Assembly: GCF_018687715.1 (NCBI RefSeq)
Contig: NC_056757.1
Location: 7,203,501 to 7,267,500, forward strand
Source of the DNA: Carya illinoinensis
Lineage: Eukaryota; Streptophyta; Magnoliopsida; Fagales; Juglandaceae
Length of the DNA stretch: 64,000 nucleotides
Direction of reading: 5' to 3'
The position numbers and the translations under genes are program-made. The notes below the pieces were generated by a model. It searched no databases. It was not told the DNA's origin and saw only the letters and a program-made list of their open reading frames with translations. Within the stretch, counting starts at the first letter, position 1. Each line of letters begins with the position of its first letter. Below, piece after piece: positions 11,359-23,509 of the stretch.

Positions 11359-11885
11359 ATAAGTGGCCCTTTGATAGTTTGTCCATTTAGAATCCGCACA
11401 CCTACTTTTCTGATTTCCCTTCAATCATCGTGTACTTGTTATGAATTAGAATACGCAAATGGATTTCATTTAGGGGAAGCTCCAACAGATCCCAACATTT
11501 TCCTTTCATTTAAGACGGTGCTACGTCCATCGATCGCTGGGAGCTATAGTTAATTAATGGATATTGCTACGTCGATCGCTCATAGCAATCTAGTACCATT
11601 GGAGCTACCATTAGACATAAGTAAATTTTTATTTTTTTGTTATTTATATATATTTTTAATATTTTTAAACATTTTTTTTTTAAATTCACAGCATTATTAA
11701 AAAATATTTTCTTAATCATAAAATAAAAATATTTTTTATTTTAATTTTTTTTCTCTTGTCAAATATGTGATATATAGATGATGAGTAAAATAACTCAATT
11801 AGTTTAGGAAGAAGAAAACTAAAAGAAATTAAAAAATAATAATATGTATGGTGTGTAATGTGTGAGGATGATGTGTAGTAAAATG
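11359..11885 (-). repeat. Outer inverted-repeat arm, unit A right
   Basis: About 11363-11504 matches 54535-54680 of unit B (ctacttttctgat, ggggaagctccaaca). About 11505-11885 is the reverse complement of the unit A left outer arm and is directly similar to 54681-55022. No gene is present; the short ORF over 11329-11553 is not supported. Confidence 0.7.
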
Positions 11886-12404
11886 GTAGCCCCTAGTAAA
11901 AAGAGAGGATCACTTGGAAAGTGCAAGAAAACCATCCTAGCGCAAATGAGAGTGGAACACGCCACCTCAAGGGAACTGAGTCCTAAATAGCCTTGAAAAG
12001 TATAGGAGAGCAAAGGGGGCAAGAGACCCTTGATCTTTTTAGCATAAAAGAAGGAAGAACAGACAATATGCATCTCTTAGCAGAACAATGTTGAGAGCCA
12101 CACCACATTAAATGCATTCCCTTCATAGGGTCACGTCACATTAAATGTACTCTCTAGAAAGCCATGCCATAATAAGTATGGTGGAAGGAACTACGAGCAG
12201 GATATCTCCCCCTGCCGCAAAGCATGGGCGTCTAATCCTAAGGATCAGATATAGAAATGACTCACAGGTATTGGGATAGGGGTAAACTCTCTAAACTCTC
12301 TCTACTTATTTACACACTTCTTGAAAGCGATTGTGACTTTTACATCGAACACTTCCCGGTCACACCACGGCCATTGTCTCATGGTGTTTTTTTTTGTGTT
12401 CACA
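11884..12404 (+). repeat. Possible solo LTR (Ty3/gypsy-like), unit A
   Basis: A block of about 520 bp with TG and CA ends that is much less AT-rich than its surroundings. It is shared with 55026-55552 in unit B. Its end (acttatttacacacttcttgaaagcgattg, read loosely) resembles the R-U5 part of gypsy LTRs. No target duplication was found and no internal region follows, so the solo-LTR reading is tentative. Confidence 0.4.
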
Positions 12405-13770
12405 ACCCTCAGACTGAAGATCTGAAGTGTTGAGAGCCCGACCATAAGACGTACGAAACACGACATTAATAATACTCTTAGTATTCAAACAAAGTCCTCG
12501 TTAGGTGACCAAGATAGATATGAAAAATTCTTCAATAATAATGAAATAATTTGTGAATAATAATGAAATTATATGAATTAAGACATTTTATTAGATTTTG
12601 AGATAGAGAAAGTTGAATAAAAATATTATAAATTTATATTATTATTATAATAAAATTTCTTAATATTATTTTTGTTTTACAATTTAAAAAAATTGAATTA
12701 CTTTTTATATAAATTCCAAAATGAGGCCATATTGGCTCTCTTGGTTTGAGTATATAAGTTTAAAACGTTTTTTAAATAATTTAAATATTTTTGAAGTAAT
12801 AATTTCTTTGGTAAATTTATAAGATGTAATTTATGCACTTAAAAAATTAAAAATTTATTTAAAAAAAAATACCAAATTAAAGTTTGTGTCACCGCTATCT
12901 TTTTTACGTATATATAAAATAAAAAGATAACATTATCTTTTTTAAAATACTAACTTAAATGGTTTCAAACAAATGTTTATCAAATAACAAATAGTTTTTA
13001 AATAATATAATTTTTTAATAAATTTGTACCATTAAAAGCTCTAATATAGATTTCTTAAAAAAAAAAAAAAAATCTTACATCAAAAACTTCATTTATTACC
13101 ATAATTTAAAATATGAACTTGCGGGAGCTGTGCGGATGGATGCCCTGCACTTTTAGTTATTGGGAGATAGGGCTCAAACTAAGTAGACCTGCCAAAGGTT
13201 TATCCTATTCGCCCAACTTAAAATTATATATAAATAAATTCGTAAGTATAAAATAAGGTCATTTTATACTCACTCTCTCTCTCTCTCTCTCTGATGTTCT
13301 TACTTATTTACTCGTGGTCTTATTGTGTGTTTGATTGTTTATAATTTCTTGAATTTCTTATTAGATAAAAAAATCTATAAATTTTAGGGATGGTTTGTGG
13401 ATTTGTTGGTATTTTGAATTTTTAAAAAATATTTTTAATTATTTTTCATTATGAGTAAATGAGATGAAATAGATGACTGTCGGAATCAATCTGTCTCCAA
13501 CATTCTAATGAAAGTTTTGATATGTACAAGAAAAATCGTATTCTAATTTATATATCAATATTGATTTATTCATATTTAAAATTTAAAATGATATTATTTT
13601 TTATAAAATATATTTTTTAATTAATTATATTAAATTAATATACATATTAATACTAATTATATATACAACTAAATTTTTTCTCAGGAAGAAAGTACCAGGG
13701 AACATGGCCCAAACTATTCCTTCCCCATGCGAGGTCGGGGAGAGGGACAGTGAACAAAAACAGAAAAATT
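12405..13770 (+). repeat. AT-rich repeat block R, copy 1
   Basis: A non-coding block of about 1.3 kb that occurs three times in the window: here, at 45951-53600 (interrupted by a retroelement), and at 55553-56830. Landmarks in all copies are gttgaataaaaatattataaa, ccaaaatgaggccatattg, a (CT)n tract (13269-13293 here) and catgcgaggtcggggagagg near the end. No ORF is supported. It may be the inside of a decayed element. Confidence 0.6.
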
Positions 13771-14760
13771 ATTGTTTGCATGTGTTTCATACGTAAATAC
13801 AGATTCAGTGTACCTATCTTTTCTTCATTCATTTACAAGGTTTTTATGACATAATTGTGATATTCGGACGTGACAACTTGAGTTTTTTTTATTTAAATTA
13901 ATTGTGTATAAATATAGGAATCGGTCGAGTTGAGTTTGGGGATGATGGTTGATATTTTTCTGCATCGGACCGAATCACCAATCTCTCATAGGAATCGGAT
14001 TGGATAGTTAGCTATCGATTCGATCTGATTTAATTATTTTATTTTATCTTTTTTTATAAATAAATTAATAAAAAATATTTAAATTACTAAAATTAAAATT
14101 AAATAAATTATTAATTTAGATTGTGTAACTAATTCATTAAAAAATATATAATTAACTATAATTATATTTATGATGTTAATAATTACTATTTACTAACGTA
14201 GACCTTACTTTTTAATATGCATATTATTAATAATTTCCTACATTCTATATAGTTAATGAATATTAAATAATTTCTTTCTATTTAGATTATTCATGCTTGT
14301 TTGCAATTTAGGTATTTAAAAAAAAATTACCTAATTATATTAATTAAGTGTAAATAGTAGAGTATGTACGAATATATTATGTATTTCCATATATTATGAC
14401 ATGATTTATGATACATTCTTAATTGATAACATATGTTATTTAAAATTTTATATGGTCAATTATAATAGATTAGATTAAAATTATATAATTAATTTATATA
14501 ATTACTATATAAAATAATATAATATATTTAAAATATATATATACTCTTCAGTTGGTTTCAATCCAGTCAAGTCCAAAAATCATAGATCTCCTAAGACTGA
14601 AACGAAACCGATCTGGTCCTACCATGATCGAAACTAACCGCTCATAGTTTTTGTCCAATCTAATCCAGATTGAAACTTCTTCACCCCGAAGTGTGAGCTT
14701 TACTTTTGTTTTAATCGAACTAGATATTTAGAAATGAAATCTCCATTAATTCTATGGATG
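13771..14760. repeat. AT-rich block shared with 57400-58090
   Basis: After the gagagggacag landmark, both units continue with matching AT-rich sequence (for example ttaattaagtgtaaatagtagagtatgta in part, at about 14338 and 57847). No genes, RNA genes or element ends could be recognised. Confidence 0.55.
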
Positions 14761-15105
14761 CAGTACTCACTCATTGGGCAAAGAGGTTTTTTTTTTTTTT
14801 TTTTCCTTCTATTTTTTTTAAGTGCACTGCAAATAATTTAAAAGAAAATTCTCTTATCTATGACTCCTATAAATTATTTATACTTAAAATAATATGAATC
14901 ATATACATGAGGATTAAAAAAAATGTGAGTCATACTTTAAAATAATATATTATAGCTGCATGGTTTATATATTTTGAAAATAAGTTGAATGAATTTGTTT
15001 ATTGGACTATTTTCAACAATTTATTTGGATTCGTCACATAAAGAGCCGTGGATTAAAAAGATAATAGTGTAGAAAACAAAACAAAAAGGGAAAAGAGAGT
15101 TTTTT

Positions 15106-15151
<46 letters not shown>

Positions 15152-15248
15152 TGAGTTGAGATAAGATAATATAATTTTTAAAAATTTTGTATGTTTGAAT
15201 AAAGAAGTGAGATGAAATAGTTTTACTCTTTTAAAATTTGATAGATGT
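14761..15248. other. Low-complexity interval with (TA)n
   Basis: It holds a T-run at about 14787-14803 and a TA dinucleotide array at about 15112-15147, followed by a gatgagttgagataag stretch that looks like the end of a MITE. Unit B has unrelated sequence here (GRF exon 1 and its upstream region), so this interval replaced or displaced part of the GRF gene in unit A. No gene is visible. Confidence 0.5.
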
Positions 15249-15420
15249 GGATGAGATCAAGAGAAAAGAGATTTTGCTAGCTAGCAAAAAAGAGGAGATT
15301 GTGAAGTAGTGGATGCTTCTTCAGTAACAAGTTGAAATCAAGCGCTCCTGCACACTATTCTAACTATTTTGGACTTTTGTAATTATTGTGATTTTGTTAC
15401 ATGCTAGTATTTACGTGATG
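15249..15420 (+). pseudogene. GRF zinc-finger protein, 3' remnant (unit A)
   Basis: The bases at 15253-15420 match the last part of the unit B GRF gene (59130-59300). They cover the coiled-coil tail (read as KRKEILLASKKEEIVK) and the C-terminal hydrophobic segment (around FVIIVI). The zinc-finger exon is missing and several stops interrupt the frame. The similarity continues through the 3' flank to about 15690, where unit B is cut by the gypsy element. Confidence 0.6.
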
Positions 15421-16076
15421 CCGGATTGTATCACAAGTTATTTGACAGTATTAAGGTTATTGCAAAAAAATCTGTTTGTTAATATTCTTAAGTTAGTGAG
15501 CACTAATGCTATGTGGTGGTGGAGATACTATAACCTACATTTTGGTCATTTTGTTGGAGTTGTTGTAATTGTATCACAGGACTTTGAACCTATGTTTTGA
15601 GGTATGTATTTGCTTTTGAATTCGAATTACTTGTACAAGTGTAGGAGAATTGTAACTGCAAGAACTTTGTAGATGTATGATTTACAAGAGTTGTTAATAT
15701 AATAGTTGTTGTACTGAGCCTTTTTATCCACCTATTTTTATCGGAATATCACAATTCTTGTAGCAATTGCAGGAAGAGCCTAATGTCTATGATTTATTAG
15801 ACTATTCTTAAGCATCTCAACTTGAACATATAAACTACCACTTTATGCACATTTAGGTCATATTCTTTTCTTATGCACCTGTTTTCTCACTAGATAACAT
15901 GTTATATAATCTACTACTCACTTTCAACAACTATTTGTAATGAAAAATAAAATAGAAATCACTTCATATAATACACCACGTCCAAACCAAGAGAGTCAAC
16001 CTTCTAGTTCATATAACATCACCTACGTTTGTCACACACATAAAAATACCATCCACAAGAATCAACTTAACAATAA
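15421..16076. other. Intergenic, 3' flank of GRF remnant
   Basis: To about 15690 it matches 59300-59545. After that it is single-copy in the window. No coding sequence is supported; the 70-residue ORF at 15388-15600 is the flank of the GRF pseudogene read in an arbitrary frame. Confidence 0.5.
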
Positions 16077-16287
16077 GGGTGGGTTTGGGTGTTGAGAAGT
16101 GTTGAGGAGAGTTGTGAATAGTAATAAAAAGTAGATGAAAAGTAATAATAAAGTAATGAATAGTAATAAAAAGTAGGTAAAAAGTAATGAATAGTAAAAA
16201 AAGTAGGTGAAAAGTAATAATAAAGTAATGAATAGTAGTGAGAAGTGTTGAGAAGTGTTGAAGATACTTCAACACCCAAACAGACCC
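16077..16287. mobile_element. Tourist/Harbinger-like MITE (211 bp)
   Basis: It begins GGGTGGGTTTGGGTGTTG and ends CAACACCCAAACAGACCC, so the ends are imperfect inverted repeats. It is flanked by TAA on both sides (16074-16076, 16288-16290), the target duplication typical of PIF/Harbinger elements. The interior is made of repeated aatagtaataaaaagtag units. Minus-strand ORFs here are products of the repeat. Confidence 0.8.
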
Positions 16288-16904
16288 TAAGTCACAACTA
16301 ATACACAAGCAACATGATCTAAACTTCTTTCTCCATCAACAGAGCACAACCAATACAAAAGTTACCACTGATCTAAAGTTGCTGCTTCTCCATCAACTTC
16401 TTTAGAATCTGTAACTTTTGCAGCATGATCTGAATCTGCTACTTCCCCATCAACAAAGCACAAGTACTCCAAAACAACATTAGCATGGAGCTACTGATTC
16501 TCTGCCTCTAGTTATGATCTATCCAACCCAAGTTGTATCTATAATGAATAATTATTGATTATTACACTTTTTTGAGTCCCAATGACTCTCCCTGTAGCTG
16601 CATTATACTAATGTCAATCATTGAGCTGTCTAGAACAGTCTGGTGATAAAAACAAAAAAAACAAAATTAACCCCATAAGTAGCAATTCAAATATAAGTAT
16701 ATAACAATTCATTATATAACAATGGAAAATTATACTTCTTCCTGCATGTTTCCAACAGAGGGTATCTATATTTGATGGGCCAAATAAATTCTAGCATATG
16801 TCTCAGATTGGTGCATCTCCTCAATCTTGCTAATAATCATGTAAGAAGTAACAAAATATGTATGTATTAATTTTTTAAAAAAATTAGCAATAACAATAAT
16901 AAAT
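16288..16904. other. 3' flank of FAR1 pseudogene
   Basis: No intact gene. At about 16760-16840 the minus strand reads KIEEMHQSETYARIYLAHQ, which could be a last exon of the FAR1-related gene after a GT donor at 16940. This is uncertain. Confidence 0.4.
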
Positions 16905-18183
16905 TTAATACCAGCAAAATGAATTATTAAAATAGTGCACCTGTTTATGTTTCCACTTTACAAGTGCTTTTTGCTTCTTCTCTTTAACCTTCAGCACCCA
17001 TTTCTCCATTGCAAAAGCTCTCCTAAAAAATGGGAGTCTGTCTTTCCCTCTCACAACTAGGGGGCTGAGTACTGGCTTTGAACTACCAGCTGTAGTTGGC
17101 TCCAATGTTGAACAACTAACATTGGAACCCATTCGGGTGATAGATAAGGGCTTATTGGTTATGACGATGTAAGTCAATCATCCCATATAACTTTCCCTTT
17201 GCATCCTCAATGTGCTCATTGGAACCCGTTGCATAAGTTATCATCTGATAATAGATATTCAATATACGTGAATATCTGTTAGCATCTGGATTGTGATCCC
17301 CTACGTCATAGCTATTGTGGATTAAAGTGTATCTACTTTTGATATCCTTTCTCTATCGATCTAAAATGTACTTAGCCAACAATGATTTTATTTGGTTACA
17401 TTTGAATTTAGCCAAGATATGCATACATAGTATCCCCTCATCTAAAATAACCTACATGAATACTTTGCATCACAGTCTTCATCATTAAATTTCACAGAGT
17501 ATGTAACCAACTTATTGAACTCTTCAACACGAACTTCATCATTGACCAAATAGGTTTTTATTCCACCATCCTTTTTAAGTATAGATGAACCCATATCGAG
17601 CAAACCCATGACTTGCTACTGACTTCTCTAAATTTAGCATTCGTATACAACTCTTGAAATCTCTTTTTAATTGGAGATCTAGATATGCAAGTGACATTAA
17701 ATGAGGGGAAGTCCATGCTATTTTCATTCTCAATTTTGTTTTTCAATGAGTTGTCAAACTAGTCAACAAACTCCTTCAAGTTGGTCCTCGCATGAACATA
17801 ACCGTAAAAAAAAAGGATTACTGCTCTCGTTTTATTGGATTATACTCATTCCAACCCAAAAGAATTCTTTTAAGAAAACCAGTACCCAATGGCTACACTC
17901 AACATATAAACTTTGCAACCAAGTATTCTCATGCAAGTTGTAAGTGTTAATTAACCCCTCCCAATAACTCTCAAAGTCTTTTTTGTTTTTTTGTTTTTTT
18001 TTTTTTGAAATAAACCAGTTAGTTTATTGATCTTCAAACAAATTACATCATCTCAATGTGAACAGTGGATAAGATACAGTTAGGAATTTCTTCCAACTCA
18101 TATAAGTCTTCATACAACAAGAGAGCATTTTTAGCTAAAGTACAAGCTGCTTTATTGGCCTCCTTCTTAACATGATTATCAAA

Positions 18184-18780
18184 CTATGTTGGACATGAGT
18201 TGAGGATGATTTTTGCTTCTTCAATTAACAGTCTCCCTTGACTCCAGTCAGTGACTTCATTCTGTAAGATTTTTATCACTTTTTGAGTTTCTCCCTCCAT
18301 TATCACTGCTGAGATTCCATTTTCTTTACAGAAAGTAGAGGCTATCAGTAAGGCATATGATTCAACTGTGAACCGGTTAGTTTTCAAAGGTCTTGTAGCT
18401 TGAAGTGTTCCAATCACCTAACCATGTGAATCTCTTATAATTGCTCCAATTCCCACTTTTGCAGCTGCTTTGTCAATGGCTGCGTCCCAGTTAAGTTTGT
18501 AGGAACCCTCTGGTGGCTTTTTCCATGAACTGATTGTTTGACCTGCTATGCAGATTTGATTGGTCTATGGCTTATCCGTGGCTTCCTTGAAGTTTTTCAT
18601 TTCCATTTTAGCTGCTTGAATAATTGATCCTGGAGGAGTGTAGGATTTTTCATAAATCAAGTTGTTTCTTCTGAACCAAATCAATCTGGCTGTGATTGCT
18701 GCTTTTGCTAGTTCTTCTTCTTTTAAGTACTTTATCATCTGCCTCCAAATCTCATTGAAAGAGGTTTTGTTTCCTGCCAT
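18184..18780 (-). pseudogene. LINE ORF2 RNase H-like tail
   Basis: Two fragments (18780-18565 and 18417-18184). The first has LIWFRRNNLIYEK and the second FTVESYALLIAS, AVIMEGETQKVIKIL and LIEEAKIILNSCPT, matching the plant L1 RNase H-like domain (RVT_3). A stop separates them. It ends about 180 bp before the poly(A). Confidence 0.7.
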
Positions 18781-18801
18781 TTTTTGAACTTTGATGCATC
18801 C

Positions 18802-19443
18802 CTACCCCCATACATCCTTGGCTACTTCATAGTTCCATAGCACATGAATCCCAGTTTCTGGTGTCAGCTTACATATTGGACATTCCATTCTCTCGACTAC
18901 TTTCCTCTTATACAGGTTTGCAAGAGTGAGAAGGACATCTTGACATGCTTTCCAGATGAACATTTTAACTGAGTTTGAGGCTTTTAGCTTCCATATAGAT
19001 TTCCATTCTTCAGTGTATTCCCTGCTTTTTGAGGATTCACCTTCCTTTTGATTGATCATCTCCTTTTCCAGAAGGTAAGCACTCTTTACAGTGAATAGGC
19101 CATTCGGTGAGCTTGCCCATAGCTGCTGATCTTCCCTGCCTCCTAGGTTGATAGGGATGGCTTTTATCTTCTCTAATTCCTCTGGATTAAAATGAGACCT
19201 TAGGGAGCATTCCTTCCACTGCTTCAGTTCAGGATCAATTAGTTCAAACACCCACTTCAGGTTCTTCTCTTCTCCTCTGGTATTGGCCTTGTAAGGCCGT
19301 AATGAAGGGATCCAATGATCTTCCCATATTTTTGATCTTCTACCATTTCCTATTCTCCAGATTAGGCTCTTATTTAGTAGTTGGTTACCTTTCATTATGC
19401 TTCTCCAGGCAAAGGATGGCCTGTTATCCAATCTTGCCTCCAA
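18802..19443 (-). pseudogene. LINE ORF2 zf-RVT region
   Basis: 213 codons with SFAWRSIMKGNQLL, LIWRIGNGRRSKIWEDHW, SANGLFTVKSAY-like wording and a CPICKLTPETGIHVLW zinc-binding end. This is the reverse-transcriptase-associated zinc region found in plant L1 elements. The stretch between 20025 and 19444, which should hold the thumb and connection, is interrupted by stops. Confidence 0.75.
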
Positions 19444-20025
19444 TAAATCTGAGTGAGGGAAGTATTTGCTCGTAAAAACTTGAGCAAGTATATTGCAATG
19501 TTAGCTTTGCTTAGCTAACATTGCACTATAGAAACTGTTAAAATCCCTAAACCCCAGCCCACCTAATTCCTTTGCTTTCCCAATGAGACTCCATTTCACC
19601 CATTGAATCTTTGAGTGGTCTTCATTGTACCCCCACCAGAATTTCTTCAGTAGTTTGTTAAGTCTTTCAATGATTCATGGAGGGAGGAGGAAAATGCACA
19701 TGGAGTAGGTTAGGATTGCTTGAAGTACAGCTTTGAGTAGTATCTCTTTACCTGCTGCAGATAGAAACTTTGTCCTCCAATTGGTGACCCTCACCCAAGT
19801 TCTATCAATGATTTAGTGGAAGGCTGCCACCTTTTTCCTACCAACCATAGAGGGGAGGCCCAAGTACTTCTCAAAGGATCCATGAGATTTTATGCCTACT
19901 AACTGAAGTATCATCTGCTGGTTTTCTAGTGGAGTGTTTCTACTGAAAGAAATAGATGTCTTCTCCTTGTTTAACACTTGTCCTGAACCCCTTTCATAAG
20001 TTTCTAAAATGAAAAGGATCCTACT

Positions 20026-21136
20026 CTAGTCTAAAGAATTGGCCTTGCAAAAAAGCAAGCTATCGTCTACAAAGAACATGTGGTTTACAAAGACTGGTTG
20101 TTTCCCAACTTGCACACTTGTTATACTGCCACATTCTGTTGCCTCATCCAGCATTGAAGTTAAGGCTTCTGCACAAAGGAGAAATAGGTAGGGGGAGAGG
20201 GGGTCCCCCTGCCTTAATCCTCTAGAGGGAGCAAAAGACTCCTGGGGCTTTCCATTTATCAGAATGGAATAACTGACAGAAGATATGCATTTCATGATTA
20301 GAGTGAGGCATTTGGCATCAAATCCCATTCTCAGCATTACTACTTCTAAGAAGCTCCACTCTACTCGATCATACGCCTTGCTTATGTCTAATTTGAGTGT
20401 CATGAAACCCTCTTTGCCTCTAGCTCGAGTGTTCATCTCATGGAGGGTTTCATAGGCTATTAGGATGTTGTCTATTATTAACCTTCCAGGCACAAAGACA
20501 CTTTGGTTTTGTGAGATCACCTTAGTCAGAACAGCTTTTAGCCTATTTGCAAGCACCTTAGCTATGACTTTATAAATGACATTGCACAAACTTATGGGCC
20601 TATAATCACTCACTTTTTTCTGGCTCTTTCATCTTTGGAATCAAAGTGATGAAGGTATCATTCACCTCCTTCAGAGGGCCGCCTTTATTCAAAACTTGGA
20701 GGGAGAAATCCAGCACTTCCTGCTGTATATGTTCCCAATTGGATTGGTAAAATTGAGCAGGGAACCCATCTGGACTTGGTGAGCTTAAAGGGTTCATTTG
20801 GAAGATTGCTTCTTTAACTTCTTGAGAGGTGAATTCCATCAGGAGCTTTCTGTTCATATCTTCATTTACTTTTGATGTCATGCCTGAAATGCATGCCTCC
20901 GCTGTAGTGGGCTGAGATAAGGTGAACAAAGTGGAAAAGAAATCAGTAAACATTGCTCCTATCTTTCCTTGGTCAACAATTTCAATTCCATTTTGGTCCT
21001 GTAGGAGTCTGATGCTATTGGTTTTCCTTTGTTGGGAGGCATACTTATGGTAGAAGCTTGTGTTTCTATCCCCTTGTTTTAACCAATGTTGTTTAGCCCG
21101 TTGTTTCCACCTTAATTCCTCTTCAGCTAAGATCAA
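20026..21136 (-). pseudogene. LINE reverse transcriptase domain, frameshifted
   Basis: Two overlapping frames (21136-20606 and 20613-20026) together read as the LINE reverse transcriptase. The first has KQHWLKQGDRNTSFYH, MNPLSSPSPDGFPAQF and FITLIPK; the second has YRPISLCNVIYKVIAKVL, LDISKAYDRVEWSFLE, GLRQGDPLSPYLF and FVDD. The usual FADD is FVDD here, a change explained by one C to T. The frameshift lies near 20610, and the frame stops again after KANSLD at 20026. Confidence 0.85.
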
Positions 21137-21425
21137 ATTTACCTCTTCCTACTGTTGTTACATGTAGCCGATATGATCACCTGATCCTGAGTTTTGCACA
21201 TCTGTTATCTGCTGAAGCTGTTTATGGATACTATGAGATACTTGTTTTTTGTTGACTGATATCCATTTCTACAATACTCTTTGACAATTTGTTAACTTTT
21301 CCCTGAAATTTTTATCCAGTTGGTTCCCATTTGTTGGTGTTTGCCATGCTTCAGCTATTAGTGTTTGGCAATCATTCCTCAAAGGCCATGCTGCTTGATA
21401 TCTAAAACCATGTTTTTTGTTGCTG

Positions 21426-22046
21426 CTACTCAATAAGGGGAGAGTCATTTGAATTTACCGTTGGGAGTACTTGACAGATGCTGTTGGAAAATAATGACAT
21501 CCAATCTGGTGTGGCCATAGCTCTATCAAGTTTTTCTTTTGTTAAGTTGGGGCCTACTCTGTTGTTTGACCACGTGAAATGAAGACCATTAGTGACTAGA
21601 TCATGAAGTGAACAGAGATTAAGAACTTCTCTAAATTTCTCCATTTGCTTGTATGGCCTTGGTGCAGCTCCCCACTTCTCCTCTTGACTTTTTATTTCAT
21701 TGAAATCTCCTAAGCATATCCATGGCAAGGAGGTATGGTCCTTGATAGCCTTTAATAAACCCCAGCTGCTGTCTCTTTTTGAGGTGTTGGGATGGCTATA
21801 AAATCCAGTTAAGCTCCATTGTTGTTGGCAGTTTTTCTCCTTCACTAGTGCACTGATGTGCCATCTTGTGAGATTGTGAATCTGTACCTCAAGTTCATGA
21901 CCCCATAGTAGTGCAAGACCCCCACTACTTCCATGGCTTTCAACTGTAAAACATCCTTCTAACTTCAGTTTCACCCTAATTTCCTCCATTTTCTTGTTAT
22001 TGCATATAGTTTCCATTAAGAACTCTAACTGTCCGAGGGTTTTCAA
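21426..22046 (-). pseudogene. LINE ORF2 endonuclease domain
   Basis: 206 codons of an exonuclease-endonuclease-phosphatase domain, which nicks target DNA during LINE insertion. Visible motifs are SSGGLALLWG, the catalytic GDFNEI (around 21700), HFTWSN and KLDRAMA. Conserved sequence upstream of the ATG and after the stop is broken. The next domain follows out of frame. Confidence 0.75.
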
Positions 22047-22867
22047 ACCCTTAGCAGTTCCAACTTATTAGACTCATTTGAGGTGGCAGGGCTGGTCACC
22101 AGCCTCTGCCAAATCAGTTATGTCCTCATCTACCAACCCCATTGACTGCTTCCCTCTCTTTCTATTTGATACCTTATAAACAGCCTTCCTTTTTATAGTA
22201 GCAGCCTATTGGATTTCATTGATTCTAAATTGTACCTCTTCCTTCTCTAAAGTTGTGTTGTTTCAATCATATGCCCATCCCTGCGTGCCCTTCTCTTTTA
22301 TGTTCTGGTCTGCATTGGTAAATTTGGGTCAATTTCCTGAAGGACTTTGGTCAAAACACTATCCTACTGTTGTGGCTCTTGAGCTTTTATTGTAGTGGTC
22401 CCCCTGGCTTATTTTGTACATGTATTCCTTTCATGCCCCTGAGCTTGTAAGGCATACCTTCATCTTTTTTATTTCCAGTATACTTAGTTACTAGAATTGG
22501 ACCTTGACTTTCTAGTTCGGGTTCTTTTTGTTTACTGTGTGTAACTGTATCATTAAGGAATTCAACTACTTGCGGGATAGAGTCCATACCTATTGGTTGG
22601 CCTGAGGAACCTGCTCCTCTCTGAGGTGGAGTCTCCCATAGTGGTCCTATCTGAGATATGGTTGGACACTGTTTTTCCACCAACTTGTCAGAGTTATGTG
22701 ACTTTTTTGCTTGGTGGCTACTAGCCTTGTCCACATCATCATCTTCTTCCTCGTGAGCTGAAGGATTTCCTGGGGTTGCTTTGGCTCATCCTCTGCCTGC
22801 CTTCGAGTCCTTAGGATTTTCCTTCTGATTTACAGCACGTAACCACACCCCATATTGTGCCTCTTTC

Positions 22868-23509
22868 TTACCGTGCATCGATCTCTCTGAATGAGGGTAG
22901 TCTTTCGTACTGGAATGGTAACCATACTCTAATGTCGTTGAATGAACCCATGACTCCCCACATTAGAGGCTTTGTTATGTTGATTGAGATTTTGATACGT
23001 AGAAGATAAGGCCCCCAACCAACATCTTCCTCGTCTACATCCACGTCTAGGGCCTCTCCCACCTGTCTCCTTGTCTGTTCTCCAACTTTCTTGGTCATAC
23101 CACCCAGTGGGATATTGTGAACTTGCACCCATATTGGTTCTTTATCAAAGACCATGTCCTTTGGGGAGATCAGACCATTATAGTCCTTTAGGCAAAGAAG
23201 TTGGCGATCAAAAGTCCACGGCCTTCCAAGCTTAACTTTTTGCATGTCAGTGGCTTTGTCGAACTCAAGCAAGAATAGATCTTTACCTACTCCTTTGATT
23301 TGTAAGCCTTCTCGCAGCTTCCATATTGTTCCCATTGAAGCTTTGAAAGCTTCGCTGTTAATCACTTTCTCTGTTATAAAAAGCCCGAGTAGGCTCATGT
23401 TGCCTCGCCTGAGTGTCGCCTCTTCCATAGTTAAATTGAAATGGACATCAGTTTGTTCATGCTTGGTGAGCTTAAGCTTTCCCCATTTTTCTATTATAGC
23501 TTCTTCCAT
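22868..23509 (-). pseudogene. LINE ORF1 (DUF4283-type gag-like), truncated
   Basis: 213 codons from ATG 23509. The wording GLFITEKVINSEAFKASM, LFLLEFDKATDMQKV, GRPWTFDRQLLCLKDY and PIWVQVHNIP is typical of the DUF4283 RNA-binding region of plant L1 ORF1. WGPYLLRIKISINITKPL is the start of the following zinc-knuckle region. The frame ends early at 22868 and degraded ORF1 sequence continues down to about 22387 (115-residue ORF 22734-22387). The protein would bind the LINE RNA. Confidence 0.75.

Noticed and set aside
22..11885. Calling the whole of each unit a single MULE with defined ends
   Set aside because: The inverted arms are real, but no 8-10-bp target duplication or transposase was found, so the claim is kept as a hypothesis only.
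16009..16308. Minus-strand ORFs rich in HYFIITFHLLF
   Set aside because: They come from the tandem units inside a MITE with clear ends and target duplication.
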